Below are positions 18,229 through 27,915 of a stretch of DNA of 64,000 nt, one piece after another. A program made the translations under genes and the position numbers. This stretch comes from Glycomyces sp. YM15. Lineage in GTDB: Bacteria; Actinomycetota; Actinomycetes; Mycobacteriales; Micromonosporaceae. Under the pieces are notes generated by a model that ran no database searches, was not told the origin of the DNA, and was given only the letters and a program-made list of their open reading frames with translations. The first letter of the stretch is position 1. Each line of letters starts with the position of its first letter. Location of the stretch: assembly GCF_016918015.1 (NCBI RefSeq), contig NZ_JAERMK010000002.1, positions 186,001-250,000 on the forward strand, given 5' to 3'.

Positions 18229-19959
18229 ATGTACACCATCAGAAGGAAGCGCCGCGCCGTGGCCGTCGTCGGCGCCGCCGCGCTCGCCGCGACCACGCTC
18301 GCCGTCGGCGCCTGGTCGGCCAGCGCCGGGCAGCAGGACCGCCACCGCGAGGTCGACCTCCAGCTGCTGGCCCTCAACGACTTCCACGGCTACATCGAGG
18401 CCAGTGCCTCCAACACCTACCCGATCGACGGCGTCAACACGCCCGTGGGCGGCGCCGAGTACCTGGCGACCCACCTGGAGCAGGCCCGTGACGGCGAGCG
18501 GTACTCGACGACGGTGGCGGCGGGCGACCTCATCGGCGCCAGCCCGTTCCTGTCGGCCGTGTACGACGACGAGCCGACGATCGAGTCCCTGAACGCGATG
18601 GGCGTCGAGGTCTCCTCGGTCGGCAACCACGAGTTCGACGCCGGTATCGACGAGTTGAACCGCATCATCGAGGGCGACGAGGACTTCGAGGGCGCCGCGT
18701 TCCCGTACCTCGGCGCGAACGTCGTCGACGAGGCGACCGGCAAGCCCGTTCTGGACCCGTACTGGGTCAAGGACTTCGGGCGCGGCATCAAGGTCGGCTT
18801 CATCGGCATGACCCTCGAGGGCACGGGTGACATCGTCTCCCAGTCCGGCATCGAGGGCCTGGAGTTCACCGACGAGGTCGAGACCGCGAACAAGTACGCC
18901 AAGGAGCTCAGGCGCAGGGGCGTCAACGCGATCGTGGTGCTGCTGCACGAGGGCGGCGTCCCGGTCGCCGAGGACACCGGCCACGAGTGCGAGTCGCTCG
19001 ACGGCACGGCGGTCGGCATGTCCGGCCCGATCGTGGACATCGCCGAGACGATGACCCCGCTCGTCGACGTCATGGTCACCGGCCACACCCACAACGAGTA
19101 CGTGTGCTCGGTGCCCGACCCGGCCGGGAACCCGCGCATGATCACCTCCGCGTCCTCGTACGGCCGCGTGTTCACGCAGATCGACGCCACGTACGACAGG
19201 CGCACCAAGGACATCGTGCGCTCCTCGGTGACCGGTTCGAACACGGTCGTCACCCGCGACGTCGACCCGAACGGAGAGCAGCGGGACCTCATCGCCTCCT
19301 ACACCGGCGACGGCTACGACGAGGTCGCCAACCGCCTCATCTGCTACATCGCCGAGGACATCAAGCGCGGCCAGACCCGCGCCGAGGAGTTCCCGCTCGG
19401 CAGCCTCATCGCGGACGCCCAGCTGTGGAGCACCGCGAGCGCCGACACCGGCGGGGCCGAGATCGCGCTCATGAACCCCGGCGGCGTCCGTCAGGACCTC
19501 CTCCACAGCGCCGGGAACCCCGGCGAGGTCACGTACAAAGAGGTCTTCGAGGTCCAGCCGTTCTCGAACTACGTGGTCACCCTCGACCTGACCGGCGCGC
19601 AGATCCTCGCCGGCCTGCAGCAGCAGCTGCCGAGCGAGGCCCGCTCGACGACGCTGCAGCTGCAGGTCTCCGAGGGCTTCACGTACACATGGGACAAGAC
19701 GAAGACCGGCGCCGACCAGATCGTGGCCGATTCGCTCATGCTCGACGGCGAGCCGATCGTCATGGACCAGACCTACCGGGTGACGATGAACTCGTTCCTC
19801 GCCGACGGCGGCGACTCGTTCACCGCGTTCAAGGACGGCACGAACCGCCTCTTCGGCGCGCTCGATGTGGACGCGTTCGAGGACTACCTCGCCGAGTTCG
19901 GCACGGCCGAGGCGCCGCTCGAGGCGCCGGAGCTCGGCCGGGTCACAGTGATCTCTTAG
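18229..19959 (+). CDS. Exported 5'-nucleotidase/metallophosphoesterase (UshA family)
   Basis: A 576-residue secreted phosphoesterase. It starts with a signal peptide (RRKRRAVAVVGAAALAATTL, cleavage after SASA), then a calcineurin-like metallophosphatase domain with the two-metal ligands LALNDFHGY, AGDLIGASP, GNHEFD, LLHEGG and GHTHN. The C-terminal 5'-nucleotidase domain has GGVRQDL, the substrate-stacking region and SFLADGGDSFTAF. This family hydrolyses extracellular nucleotides to nucleosides and phosphate for salvage. ATG 18229 after GGAGT is chosen because it directly precedes the signal peptide; the frame extends upstream to 18169. No LPXTG or membrane anchor follows, so it is probably released. 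A terminator sits 15 bases after the stop. Confidence 0.92.
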   Translation: MYTIRRKRRAVAVVGAAALAATTLAVGAWSASAGQQDRHREVDLQLLALNDFHGYIEASASNTYPIDGVNTPVGGAEYLATHLEQARDGERYSTTVAAGDLIGASPFLSAVYDDEPTIESLNAMGVEVSSVGNHEFDAGIDELNRIIEGDEDFEGAAFPYLGANVVDEATGKPVLDPYWVKDFGRGIKVGFIGMTLEGTGDIVSQSGIEGLEFTDEVETANKYAKELRRRGVNAIVVLLHEGGVPVAEDTGHECESLDGTAVGMSGPIVDIAETMTPLVDVMVTGHTHNEYVCSVPDPAGNPRMITSASSYGRVFTQIDATYDRRTKDIVRSSVTGSNTVVTRDVDPNGEQRDLIASYTGDGYDEVANRLICYIAEDIKRGQTRAEEFPLGSLIADAQLWSTASADTGGAEIALMNPGGVRQDLLHSAGNPGEVTYKEVFEVQPFSNYVVTLDLTGAQILAGLQQQLPSEARSTTLQLQVSEGFTYTWDKTKTGADQIVADSLMLDGEPIVMDQTYRVTMNSFLADGGDSFTAFKDGTNRLFGALDVDAFEDYLAEFGTAEAPLEAPELGRVTVIS

Positions 19960-19974
19960 CTACCTAAGAACATT

Positions 19975-20009
19975 CACAGCGGCGGAGCAGGGAATGCTCC
20001 GCCGCTGTG
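19975..20009 (+). terminator. Intrinsic terminator after 5'-nucleotidase gene
   Basis: A 14-bp stem CACAGCGGCGGAGC (19975-19988) pairs with GCTCCGCCGCTGTG (19996-20009) and is followed by TCGTGTTTCC. Confidence 0.8.
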
Positions 20010-20077
20010 TCGTGTTTCCGGCAATGACCGGATAAGCTCAGAACCACCCTTGAAACTCCGACGGAGGACCGCAGGTC

Positions 20078-20887
20078 ATGGCAATGCAGAGCAGGAACTC
20101 ATCCCTTCGAAACATGGTGAAGACCCAGTACAACGAGCAGCACATGGGCGCGGCGTACGGGCCTTACGGGCAGATGACCCAGGCTCCGCAGGCCGAGACC
20201 ATGAAGATCGACGACGTCATCGTGCGCACCGTGGCCCTCGTCGGCGCGACCTTCGTGGCCGCCATGCTCACCTGGGGCATGTTCACGAGCGGCGACCAAT
20301 CGCAGCTGGGCCTCGCCGGGCTGCTCATGGGCATCGGCTCCTTCGTCGGCATCGGCGTCATGATCTTCTCGATGTTCAAGCCGATCACGAACCCGTTCGT
20401 CGCGTTCGCCTACGCGATCGGCCAGGGCTTCCTCCTCGGCGGCGTCTCCGCGATCTTCGAGGCGCAGGCCGAGGGCATCGTCGTGAACGCCCTCCTCGGC
20501 ACGGTGCTCGTGTTCGTGGGGATGCTCGCGCTCTACAAGTTCCGCATCCTCAAGAACTCCCCGATGTTCACCAAGGTCATCGTCGGCGCGGGCTTCGGCA
20601 TCGCCGGTCTGCTCCTGGTGAACTTCGTCGCGAGCCTCTTCAGCGTCAACCTCGGCCTGTTCGCCACCCCCGGCGGCGACCCGACCACCCTCCAGTGGAT
20701 CATCGCGATCGCCCTCACCCTCTGGGCCGCGTTCTCGTTCATCCTCGACTTCGACATGATCGAGTACTCCGCCGCCAACGGCGCCCCGAAGAAGTACGCG
20801 TGGGCCGGCGCCTTCGGCCTCACCGCGGGCCTCATCTTCCTGTACTGGAACCTGCTGCGCCTGCTCTCCTACTTCCAAGGCGAGTAG
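20078..20887 (+). CDS. Bax inhibitor-1/YccA family membrane protein
   Basis: A 269-residue integral membrane protein of the actinobacterial Bax inhibitor-1-like (YccA) family. After a soluble N-terminus of about 45 residues with a GAAYGPYGQMTQAPQ stretch, seven hydrophobic segments can be seen, ending in GLTAGLIFLYWNLLRLLSYF. The conserved DFDMIEYSAANGAPKKYAW segment carries the acidic residues that in the family form the pH-sensitive gate. Its role in bacteria is unclear; calcium or proton leak has been shown for a relative. GGAGG precedes the ATG. It appears to be a single-gene unit. Confidence 0.9.
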   Translation: MAMQSRNSSLRNMVKTQYNEQHMGAAYGPYGQMTQAPQAETMKIDDVIVRTVALVGATFVAAMLTWGMFTSGDQSQLGLAGLLMGIGSFVGIGVMIFSMFKPITNPFVAFAYAIGQGFLLGGVSAIFEAQAEGIVVNALLGTVLVFVGMLALYKFRILKNSPMFTKVIVGAGFGIAGLLLVNFVASLFSVNLGLFATPGGDPTTLQWIIAIALTLWAAFSFILDFDMIEYSAANGAPKKYAWAGAFGLTAGLIFLYWNLLRLLSYFQGE

Positions 20888-20917
20888 CCGCGGAAGCATG
20901 AAGCACAGTCAGGGCGA

Positions 20918-21223
20918 GTGGCGCTCTTGAGCACCGAACTCGAGCGGGCGATCGGGCGTGTCGTCGAAGGCACGCGCCACTGGTCGCCCGCTCGCTGGTC
21001 TTCCCGGGCCGATGCGATGCACGCCCTCGTCCAGGCCCTCGCCGACATCACCGCCGACGCCGAAGGACGGTCGCGGCGACCGGTCCCGCGCCTCCCGAAC
21101 GACATGCAGCTCCCCGACCAGCTCCAGGTGATCGCCCTCGACCTCCTCGAAGCGGAACTCACCGAGACGCAGCGCGCCGCCGCCGACGAGGCGATCCGGA
21201 AGGTCCGCGCGATCCTCTTCTAG
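20918..21223 (+). CDS. Conserved hypothetical protein, 101 aa
   Basis: A small soluble protein of 101 residues starting at GTG 20918; TTG 20926 is an alternative. It contains a predicted helical C-terminus (LQVIALDLLEAELTETQRAAADEAIRKVRAIL) and a proline-rich middle (RSRRPVPRLPNDMQLPDQ). I do not recognise a family. It lies 30 bases after the Bax-inhibitor gene, possibly co-transcribed, and its stop codon overlaps the stop of the convergent FUSC gene by three bases in the shared CTAG. Function unknown. Confidence 0.6.
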   Translation: MALLSTELERAIGRVVEGTRHWSPARWSSRADAMHALVQALADITADAEGRSRRPVPRLPNDMQLPDQLQVIALDLLEAELTETQRAAADEAIRKVRAILF

Positions 21224-23298
21224 TCGTTCCAGCCCGCCATGAGCAGCGCCGCGTCGTCCAGGGCCTCGACGATGTTGTCCGACTCCCAGCGCAGCACGCT
21301 CCGCCGCGTCCGCGTGTCGCGGTCCTCGATCGCGGCGAGGCGGAAATCGAGGCGCTGCACGGCCTCGCTGAGGTCGATCCCGCGAGGCGGGGCCGCACCG
21401 CGGGCCAGCGCCGCCAACCGCAGATACGCCGTGTCGAGCGAATCCGCGAACGCATCCACTCCCGCGAGGCCATTCGCCTTGTCCTCACGGCCGAGCGTCG
21501 CGTTCACCGCCACCAGTGCCCTTCCCGCCCTTGACAATGCGGCCTCCGCGCCGAGCGCGTCCGCCGAGAGCGGCCCCGGACCGGCGACCGGCTCGGCCTT
21601 CGCCTGGTCGGCCGCGCCGGTGAGCGCCGATCGCCGCGCCCTGATGCGGTCGATCGCGGCGTGCATGACCTTCCGGTCGTAGTCCGCCGGGTGCGCCTGG
21701 CGGTCCAGGGTGAGCCGGGCGTAGTCGCGGTAGGCGTCAACGAGGTCCCCGAGGAGGTCCCCGAGGCGGCGCGTCTGCCACGTCGGCACCAGCACATAGA
21801 ACCCGATCGCGAGCGCCGCGCCCACCACCGTGCAGGCGCCCCGGTCCAACGCGGCGGTCACCGGGCTCTCGCCCGCGAGGTCGATCTGGAACACCGTGAA
21901 CCCCGAGACCGCCGCCGCGAACACGAGCATCGACACCGGCCGCGTCAGGTACGCGATGAGCGCGTACGCGAGCACGATCAGACTGAGCCACAACTGGTCC
22001 TGCGGCAGCACCAGCCCCAGGACCGAGGCGAGGACGACGCCGCCGGTCGTGCCCACCGCCCTCGTGGCGCCGCGCGTGAGCGTCCCGGAGAAGTCCGCTT
22101 GCAGCACCAGCCAGGCGGTGAGCGGGATCCAGTAGCCGTGGTCGGTGGGCCAGGCGAGACCGATCAGCATCGCCAGCGCGATCACCCCGGCCCGGCGCAG
22201 CGCGTGGTGGATCACCGGGTCGCGCCGGTGGAGTCGGGTGCGGAGCTGGCCGAGGGCCTGGCGGGCGGTGCTGGTGGCGTGGGCGAGGGCGGGGTCGGCG
22301 ATGACGTCGTCGCCGCCCGCGGTGATGCGCTCGGCGAAGCCGCCGGTCTCGTGGAGCGTGCGCAGGAGCCCGCCGATCTCGGTGGGCATCGTGCCGGTGG
22401 CGGTCGCCATGGGGTTCTGGGAGAGGCCGTCGAGGAGCGCGTCCCAGTCGAGTTCGGTCGGTGAGCGGGAGGTGATCTGCTCGGCGAAGTGGGTCAGGAG
22501 CCGGGCCGCGAGTTCCAGTGCCTCCGAGTAGAACTCGACGGTGTCGCGGTCCTGCGCGTCGGCCCGGGCGCGGGCGGAGGCGGTGCGGCCGATCGCGGTG
22601 GAGACGGCGTACAGCTGGCGGCGGGCCTCGAGGATCGCGGCGGGCAGGGCCCGGCGGCGGTCGAGTTCCTGCGCGGCCTCGAAGAGCGGTTCGGTGCGGA
22701 ACGGCGCGTCGGGGTCGGCGGCGAGCGCCTCCGCTTCGGCCGCGAGCGCGAACCAGGCGTCGGCGAGCGCGCGCCGGTCCTCCGCCCACCGGAAGTAGGG
22801 CGGCAGGAGCGCGGTGAGGGCCTGCACGGCCCCGCCCGCGGCGACCGCGAGCGCGGCGAAGAGCACCCCGGTGTGGGCGGTGAGGTGGTCGGCGAGGAAG
22901 AACATGATGCCGGAGACGGTGAACGTGACGCCCGCGACGTGGGTGACCGAGCCGATGAACGTGAGCGTGAACGCATAGGCGGCCGCGGCGGCGATGAGCA
23001 CCACGGGGTCGTCGAGCGAGCCGAGTACGACCCCGAGCGCCCCGGCCGCGCCGACCAGCAGCGGCAGCGAAGGCCCGGTGCGGGTGCCGGGGGTGAGCAT
23101 CGCGACGCCGCCGAGCCAGGCGCCCATCACCGCGGCTTGACCCCAGGACGGGTGGCCTGCGAACGCGACGGCGCTCATCGCGGCGGCGATGCCGAACGCG
23201 GCGCGCACCGCGAGCACCGGAACGGCCTCGCCCGGGGTCCATGACCGCAGGTCCCGGCCGACCCGGCGCAGCGATTCGCGGACCCCAGGGTTGAGCAC
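21220..23298 (-). CDS. FUSC-family (aromatic acid exporter-like) membrane protein
   Basis: A 692-residue protein with two sets of about five to six membrane segments separated by a large helical cytoplasmic region, the FUSC/ArAE architecture. The first set begins [20 protein letters not shown]. The second set shows the family signature [32 protein letters not shown]. Members are implicated in efflux of aromatic acids or other small molecules; the substrate here is unknown. GTG 23298 is chosen because it directly precedes the family N-terminus; the same frame runs on for 1.7 kb antisense to guaA, which is a high-GC artefact. Its stop overlaps that of the convergent small gene. Confidence 0.85.
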   Translation of the reverse strand: MLNPGVRESLRRVGRDLRSWTPGEAVPVLAVRAAFGIAAAMSAVAFAGHPSWGQAAVMGAWLGGVAMLTPGTRTGPSLPLLVGAAGALGVVLGSLDDPVVLIAAAAAYAFTLTFIGSVTHVAGVTFTVSGIMFFLADHLTAHTGVLFAALAVAAGGAVQALTALLPPYFRWAEDRRALADAWFALAAEAEALAADPDAPFRTEPLFEAAQELDRRRALPAAILEARRQLYAVSTAIGRTASARARADAQDRDTVEFYSEALELAARLLTHFAEQITSRSPTELDWDALLDGLSQNPMATATGTMPTEIGGLLRTLHETGGFAERITAGGDDVIADPALAHATSTARQALGQLRTRLHRRDPVIHHALRRAGVIALAMLIGLAWPTDHGYWIPLTAWLVLQADFSGTLTRGATRAVGTTGGVVLASVLGLVLPQDQLWLSLIVLAYALIAYLTRPVSMLVFAAAVSGFTVFQIDLAGESPVTAALDRGACTVVGAALAIGFYVLVPTWQTRRLGDLLGDLVDAYRDYARLTLDRQAHPADYDRKVMHAAIDRIRARRSALTGAADQAKAEPVAGPGPLSADALGAEAALSRAGRALVAVNATLGREDKANGLAGVDAFADSLDTAYLRLAALARGAAPPRGIDLSEAVQRLDFRLAAIEDRDTRTRRSVLRWESDNIVEALDDAALLMAGWND

Positions 23299-23355
23299 GT
23301 CAAAAGCGTAGCTGCGCCTTCCGGTGTGAGGCCCCTTACCGGTTACGCTGGTGTC

Positions 23356-24900
23356 ATGCGACAAACGGTGCTGGTGGTCGACTTCGGGGCCCAATACGCG
23401 CAGCTCATCGCGCGCCGCGTCCGGGAAGCCAACGTCTACTCGGAGATCGTGCCCTCCTCGATGCCCGCGAGCGAGATGCTCGCCAAGGAGCCGGCCGCGA
23501 TCATCCTCTCGGGCGGTCCTTCGAGCGTGTACGCGGAAGGCGCCCCTCAGGTGGATCGGGCCCTGTTCGAGGCCGGTGTGCCGGTGCTCGGCATCTGCTA
23601 CGGCTTCCAGGCCATGGCGAAGGCGCTCGGCGGCACGGTCGCGAAGACGGGGCTGTCCGAGTACGGCGGCACCGAGCTCGACGTGCTCTGCGCCTCGAAG
23701 CTGCTCGACGGCCTGCCCGAGCACCAGTCGGTGTGGATGAGCCACGGCGACTCCGTGACCGAGGCCCCGGCGGGCTTCGAGGTCGTGGCCCGCACCAACG
23801 GCGCCCCCGTGGCGGCGTTCGAGAACCTCGAATCGCGCCTCGCGGGCGTCCAGTACCACCCCGAGGTCGCCCACACCCCGCACGGCCAGGCCGTGATCCG
23901 GCACTTCCTGCACGACATCGCCGGGATCAAGCCGAACTGGACGAACTCGGCGATCATCGACGAGCAGGTCGCCGCGATCCGCGAGCAGGTCGGCGACAAG
24001 CGCGTCCTGTGCGCCCTCTCCGGCGGCGTGGACTCCTCCGTGGCGGCGGCGCTCGTGCACCGCGCCATCGGGGACCAGCTGACCTGCGTGTTCGTCGACC
24101 ACGGGCTGCTCCGCGCCGGTGAGGCCGAACAGGTCGAGAAGGACTACGCGCAGCTCACCGGCATCGACGTGCGCGCCGTGGACGTCTCGGAGCAGTTCCT
24201 GACCGCCCTCAAGGGCGTCACGGACCCCGAGGAGAAGCGGAAGATCATCGGCCGCGAGTTCATCCGCACCTTCGAGGCCGCCGCGCGCGAGATCGCCGAG
24301 GAGCAGGGCATCGACTTCCTCGTCCAGGGCACGCTGTACCCGGACGTGGTCGAGTCCGGCGGCGGCACCGGCACCGCGAACATCAAGAGCCACCACAACG
24401 TGGGCGGGCTCCCCGACGACCTCCAGTTCGCGCTCATCGAACCGCTGCGGACCCTCTTCAAGGACGAGGTCCGCGCGATCGGCCTCGAACTCGGCCTGCC
24501 CGAGGCGATGGTGTGGCGTCACCCGTTCCCCGGCCCCGGCCTGGGCATCCGCATCGTCGGCGAGATCACCCGCGAACGCCTCGACCTGCTGAAGGCCGCC
24601 GACGCGATCGCCCGCGCCGAGCTCACCGCCGCCGGTCTCGACCGCTCGGTGTGGCAGTTCCCGGTGGTCCTCCTCGCGGACGTCCGCTCCGTCGGCGTCC
24701 AGGGCGACGGCCGCACCTACGGCCACCCGATCGTGCTGCGCCCGGTCTCCTCCGAGGACGCGATGACCGCCGACTGGTCCCGCCTGCCGTACGAGCTGCT
24801 GGCGAAGATCTCCACGCGGATCACCAACGAGGTCGCCGACGTCAACCGCGTGGTGCTCGATGTCACCAGCAAGCCGCCGGGGACCATCGAATGGGAATAG
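23356..24900 (+). CDS. guaA: GMP synthase (glutamine-hydrolysing)
   Basis: A 514-residue cytoplasmic enzyme that converts XMP, glutamine and ATP to GMP, the last step of guanine nucleotide synthesis. An N-terminal class I glutamine amidotransferase domain has the nucleophile Cys81 in GICYGFQ and the partner His-Glu in YHPEVAHT. The ATP pyrophosphatase domain has the P-loop LSGGVDSSV. The C-terminal dimerisation domain includes [23 protein letters not shown] and ends KPPGTIEWE, as in other GuaA proteins. ATG 23356 matches the conserved N-terminus ([16 protein letters not shown]). It is divergent from the FUSC gene and immediately followed by an IS relic. Confidence 0.97.
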   Translation: MRQTVLVVDFGAQYAQLIARRVREANVYSEIVPSSMPASEMLAKEPAAIILSGGPSSVYAEGAPQVDRALFEAGVPVLGICYGFQAMAKALGGTVAKTGLSEYGGTELDVLCASKLLDGLPEHQSVWMSHGDSVTEAPAGFEVVARTNGAPVAAFENLESRLAGVQYHPEVAHTPHGQAVIRHFLHDIAGIKPNWTNSAIIDEQVAAIREQVGDKRVLCALSGGVDSSVAAALVHRAIGDQLTCVFVDHGLLRAGEAEQVEKDYAQLTGIDVRAVDVSEQFLTALKGVTDPEEKRKIIGREFIRTFEAAAREIAEEQGIDFLVQGTLYPDVVESGGGTGTANIKSHHNVGGLPDDLQFALIEPLRTLFKDEVRAIGLELGLPEAMVWRHPFPGPGLGIRIVGEITRERLDLLKAADAIARAELTAAGLDRSVWQFPVVLLADVRSVGVQGDGRTYGHPIVLRPVSSEDAMTADWSRLPYELLAKISTRITNEVADVNRVVLDVTSKPPGTIEWE

Positions 24901-24931
24901 GGACCCGCTGATCAGCCGACCCACTGCAGCT

Positions 24932-25354
24932 TTCGAACTCGCGCTGATCCACGAGAAGATCAGGCAATCCCGGTCGGACTGGATCGACAAGCAGGTCAAG
25001 GCGTTGGTGGGCGAATACCAAGCTCTCTATGTCGAAGACCTCAACGTGAAAGGACTCGGCCGGGGTCGCGCCGCGAAATCGGTCCAGGACGCCGCATGGG
25101 GCATGTTCCTGACCAGGCTCGAATCCAAAGCGATCCGAGCGGGACGGACATTCGCGCGGATTGACCGGTATTTCCCTTCGGCACGCATGTGCTCTGCATG
25201 CGGAGCCTTGACCGGTCCGAAAGGGCTGGAGGGGCTCACGATCCGGAGATGGGCATGCCCGTGCGGCGCGTGTCACGACCGGGATGCAAACGCCGAGATC
25301 AACATCAGACGTGAAGGAAAGCGTCTTGCGGCCGAGGGACTGCCGGACACATAA
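24932..25354 (+). pseudogene. TnpB (IS200/IS605-family OrfB) C-terminal fragment
   Basis: About 140 residues of the C-terminal half of a TnpB RNA-guided nuclease. It includes the RuvC-II segment ALYVEDLNVKGLG with its catalytic Glu. The zinc finger has CSACG and CPCGAC, and the last RuvC motif DRDANAEINI has its catalytic Asp. The N-terminal RuvC-I and wedge/REC regions are missing, and no ribosome binding site or start is credible; the frame simply opens in the tail of guaA. The fragment starts about 30 bases after the guaA stop. It is a relic, not a functional nuclease, although its 3' end keeps the element's right-end structure. No TnpA transposase is present. Confidence 0.85.
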
Positions 25355-25488
25355 AACGCCTGCGGAGCCTGCACAAGACCCGGGAGTCCGGGCTGTGGGC
25401 GTTGAACCAGGAACCCACCCGTAGACGGTCCGACATCCGTGGACCGCAAGCCGGGAATCTCCGCCATACATGGCGGTGAGGAGGTCAA
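24932..25488 (+). mobile_element. Decayed IS200/IS605-family element with right end
   Basis: The TnpB fragment is followed by about 134 noncoding bases. These end in the short hairpin CCGCCAT-AC-ATGGCGG (25461-25476) and, 8 bases later, TCAA (25485-25488). A subterminal hairpin shortly before a TCAA-type cleavage site is the known right-end architecture of this family, in which the single-strand transposase cuts. The 3' noncoding stretch is where the omega RNA of TnpB would be encoded. The left end is missing, so the insertion cannot be fully delimited. Confidence 0.6.
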
Positions 25489-25504
25489 GCCGTACAGTTG
25501 AGGG

Positions 25505-26422
25505 ATGCAATTCCGGATAGCTGCGTACGGGGAGGTCCGTGACGAGAACGGCCGGGTCCTGCTGACGAGAAGGACCCGCGGGCGCGAAGCGGGTCCCTGG
25601 CATCTGCCAGGCGGCGTGATAGACCACGGCGAACCCCCGAAGCGCGCCGCCGGCCGACTGGTCGGCGAGCACACCGGCTACGAGGTCGCCGTGGACGCGC
25701 CCCTCGAAGCGGTCGCCGTCGCCAGGCGCGGCGTCCACACCAACGCGATCATCTACGCCGCCACCGTCGCCGGAAGCCCCGGCGGCGACTTCGAAGGCGA
25801 CGCCGCCGAATGGGTCGAACCGGCACGCGCGGCCGCCGAATCCCATTCGCCGTTCGTCTCCGCGTGCCTGCACCTCGCCGACGACCGGCTCGCCGGGCGC
25901 GTCGACAAGGCCCCGCAGGAGACCCGGCCCGTCCCGCCCGCGAAGGCCAAGAAGGGCCGCCGCAGAAGGGGCCAGCGCTTCGGCGCGTACGGCGTCGTCG
26001 CCGACGGCGCCGGCCGCATCCTGCTCGCCCGCATCGCCGAGGGCTACCCCGGCGGCGGCACCTGGCACCTGCCCGGCGGCGGGGTCGACTTCGGGGAGTC
26101 GCCGCGCGCGGCCGTCTCCCGCGAGATCTACGAGGAGACCGGCCAGGAGGCCCTGGTCGGGGAGCTGCTGAACGTCACCTCGTTCCGGCACCGCCGCGCG
26201 ATCGGCCCCGAGGGATACCCGCTCGACTGGCACGGCGTGCGCGCGATCTACTCGGCCACCGTTCCCGACCCTTCGGCCGCGCAAGTGGTCGAGGCCGCGG
26301 GCGGCTCCACCAGCGAATCGCGCTGGTGGGACGCGGACGCGCTCGACGACCTGCCGCTGTCGGCGGCCGTCGAGGACGCCCTCCAAGTCGTCGACCTGAA
26401 GAACCTCGCCGCGCAGGCTTAG
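25505..26422 (+). CDS. Tandem NUDIX-domain protein
   Basis: A 305-residue cytoplasmic protein with two NUDIX domains joined by a basic linker (KAKKGRRRRGQR, about residues 148-158). The C-terminal domain has an intact Nudix box (GGGVDFGESP then REIYEETG, residues 191-213) and should hydrolyse a nucleoside diphosphate derivative. The N-terminal domain keeps the fold, but its box reads RLVGEH where REUXEE is expected, so metal-binding glutamates are missing and it is probably inactive. The substrate is unknown; family members act on oxidised nucleotides, sugar nucleotides or capped RNA. The gene starts 16 bases after the IS right end, with TACAGT as a possible -10 between them. Confidence 0.85.
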   Translation: MQFRIAAYGEVRDENGRVLLTRRTRGREAGPWHLPGGVIDHGEPPKRAAGRLVGEHTGYEVAVDAPLEAVAVARRGVHTNAIIYAATVAGSPGGDFEGDAAEWVEPARAAAESHSPFVSACLHLADDRLAGRVDKAPQETRPVPPAKAKKGRRRRGQRFGAYGVVADGAGRILLARIAEGYPGGGTWHLPGGGVDFGESPRAAVSREIYEETGQEALVGELLNVTSFRHRRAIGPEGYPLDWHGVRAIYSATVPDPSAAQVVEAAGGSTSESRWWDADALDDLPLSAAVEDALQVVDLKNLAAQA

Positions 26423-26427
26423 AAGCC

Positions 26428-27678
26428 CTAACGCCAGCGAGCCACCACGGTCTCTCCGGCGCGGATCGCCTCGCCCGGGACGACCGCGGCCTCGGCGGCC
26501 CCTGCAGGCAGGTACACGTCGGTCCTGGAACCGAACCTGATGAGCCCGTAGCGTTCGCCCTTCGCAACGGCCGCACCGGGTTTGGTGCGGTTGACGATGC
26601 GGCGCAGGAGCGCCCCGGTGCGCTGGGCGACGACGACGCGCCCGCGCGGCGTCGACAGGACCGTGTAGCAGGCGGCGTTGTGCTCGGCCTCGGGAGCGCT
26701 CACCTTCGAATAGCCGCCGCGCTCGGTGAACACGTCCACGACTTCACCGGCGACGGGCGCTCGGTTGATGTGCACGTCCGTGACCGAGAGGTACGCGCTG
26801 ATGCGCAGCCACTCGGAACCCGCCGTGCCGGTCGCGGCGCCGAAGCGCTCGTCGACCACGGTCTCGACGCCCATGACGCGCCCGTCCGAAGCGGCGAGCA
26901 CCGCTTCGGGCTCGTCGTCCTCGCCGCGGAGGTCCGCTTCGCGCTGCGGGTCGCGGAAGAACGCGGCGACCGGGACGGCGGCGAGCGCGGGCAGCACCCA
27001 CGCTTTCGAGGCAGGCCGGATCTTCTTTGCGGCCCAAGCGGTCCCGAGGAGCAGTCCGGCGGCGATCACGCCGTTCGAGTCGAGGTGCATCGAAGGCGTG
27101 ACGGCGACCGAGGAGGCGCGCCAGGCCGGGGCCAGATCCTCGGCGGGGGCGATCGCGTGCGGCTCGCCGTCGCGTTTCGCGGCAGAGCCGATGCGGAGCT
27201 TGTGGATGCGCACGGGCGGGAGCGACCGCACGATGAGGTCGGTGCCGATGCCGTGCTCGGCCACGAGTTCGGCGATCTCCTCGCGCGCGGGCGCGGTGAG
27301 GGTGGCGGCGAAGGAGAGCACCCCGCCCGGGGCCACTTTCGCTCGCAGCAGTTCGATGTCGGCGATGAACGCCTCGGCCTCGACGGTGACCGGCGAGGCG
27401 AGCATGACCTCTTCGGCCGGTTCGGCGTCGGCGAGCGCGGCGACGGCGGTGACGTTCCCCGCGGTCCAGGATCCTTCGGCCGCCAGCGACACCTTCAGGT
27501 CCTCAATGGATACGGGGTCGGCGACGACGGTGAGCCGGTCGGCGGGCATGAGCGCCTCGAGCGCGGCCGTCAGCACCGGGTTCCCCCAGGCCGCGCCCAC
27601 GACCAGGCCGGTCTTGGGGCCCCTCCGGCGAGCGAATTCGTCGGTGATGCCGCGAGCGGCGGCTTTCGAGATCGGCAT
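26428..27678 (-). CDS. psd: Phosphatidylserine decarboxylase with N-terminal methyltransferase-like domain
   Basis: The C-terminal half (about residues 205-416) is a phosphatidylserine decarboxylase proenzyme. It has the FFRDP motif (240-244), the ISAYLSVTDVHINRAPVAGEV segment and the self-cleavage site FGSR with Gly383-Ser384, where the serine becomes the pyruvoyl cofactor. The enzyme makes phosphatidylethanolamine at the membrane. The N-terminal 200 residues look like a Rossmann-type, methyltransferase-like domain (TGLVVGAAWGNPVLTAALEA, later APGGVLSFAATL) but lack a clear SAM-binding glycine motif. ATG 27678 begins a sensible N-terminus; the frame's extension to 28461 is antisense to the surface-protein gene. 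No phosphatidylserine synthase gene is adjacent, which is unusual. Confidence 0.85.
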   Translation of the reverse strand: MPISKAAARGITDEFARRRGPKTGLVVGAAWGNPVLTAALEALMPADRLTVVADPVSIEDLKVSLAAEGSWTAGNVTAVAALADAEPAEEVMLASPVTVEAEAFIADIELLRAKVAPGGVLSFAATLTAPAREEIAELVAEHGIGTDLIVRSLPPVRIHKLRIGSAAKRDGEPHAIAPAEDLAPAWRASSVAVTPSMHLDSNGVIAAGLLLGTAWAAKKIRPASKAWVLPALAAVPVAAFFRDPQREADLRGEDDEPEAVLAASDGRVMGVETVVDERFGAATGTAGSEWLRISAYLSVTDVHINRAPVAGEVVDVFTERGGYSKVSAPEAEHNAACYTVLSTPRGRVVVAQRTGALLRRIVNRTKPGAAVAKGERYGLIRFGSRTDVYLPAGAAEAAVVPGEAIRAGETVVARWR

Positions 27679-27915
27679 GACTCCGACTATAGAGCGCCGC
27701 GCTGACGGGTCCGGGCCGCGCTCGCGTGTTGTCCGCAAGTGAGACGCGACGCTTGTCCCGGTTTGGGCTCGTACTTTCGGAGGGTTCTGCACATCGTTCG
27801 GCCGAGTGGCCGCGCCGTCACTCACGGTCCTCTCGTTTCCCCTCATGTCAGGTCGACCCGGCACTCCACTCACGACCCGCCACCTCAAGTCCCGCTCCAG
27901 GAGGACCGAACCACG

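Noticed and set aside
21220-24999. A 1259-codon minus-strand frame covering the FUSC gene and all of guaA
   Set aside because: The first 567 codons are antisense to guaA and have no protein-like features. The family N-terminus starts at GTG 23298.
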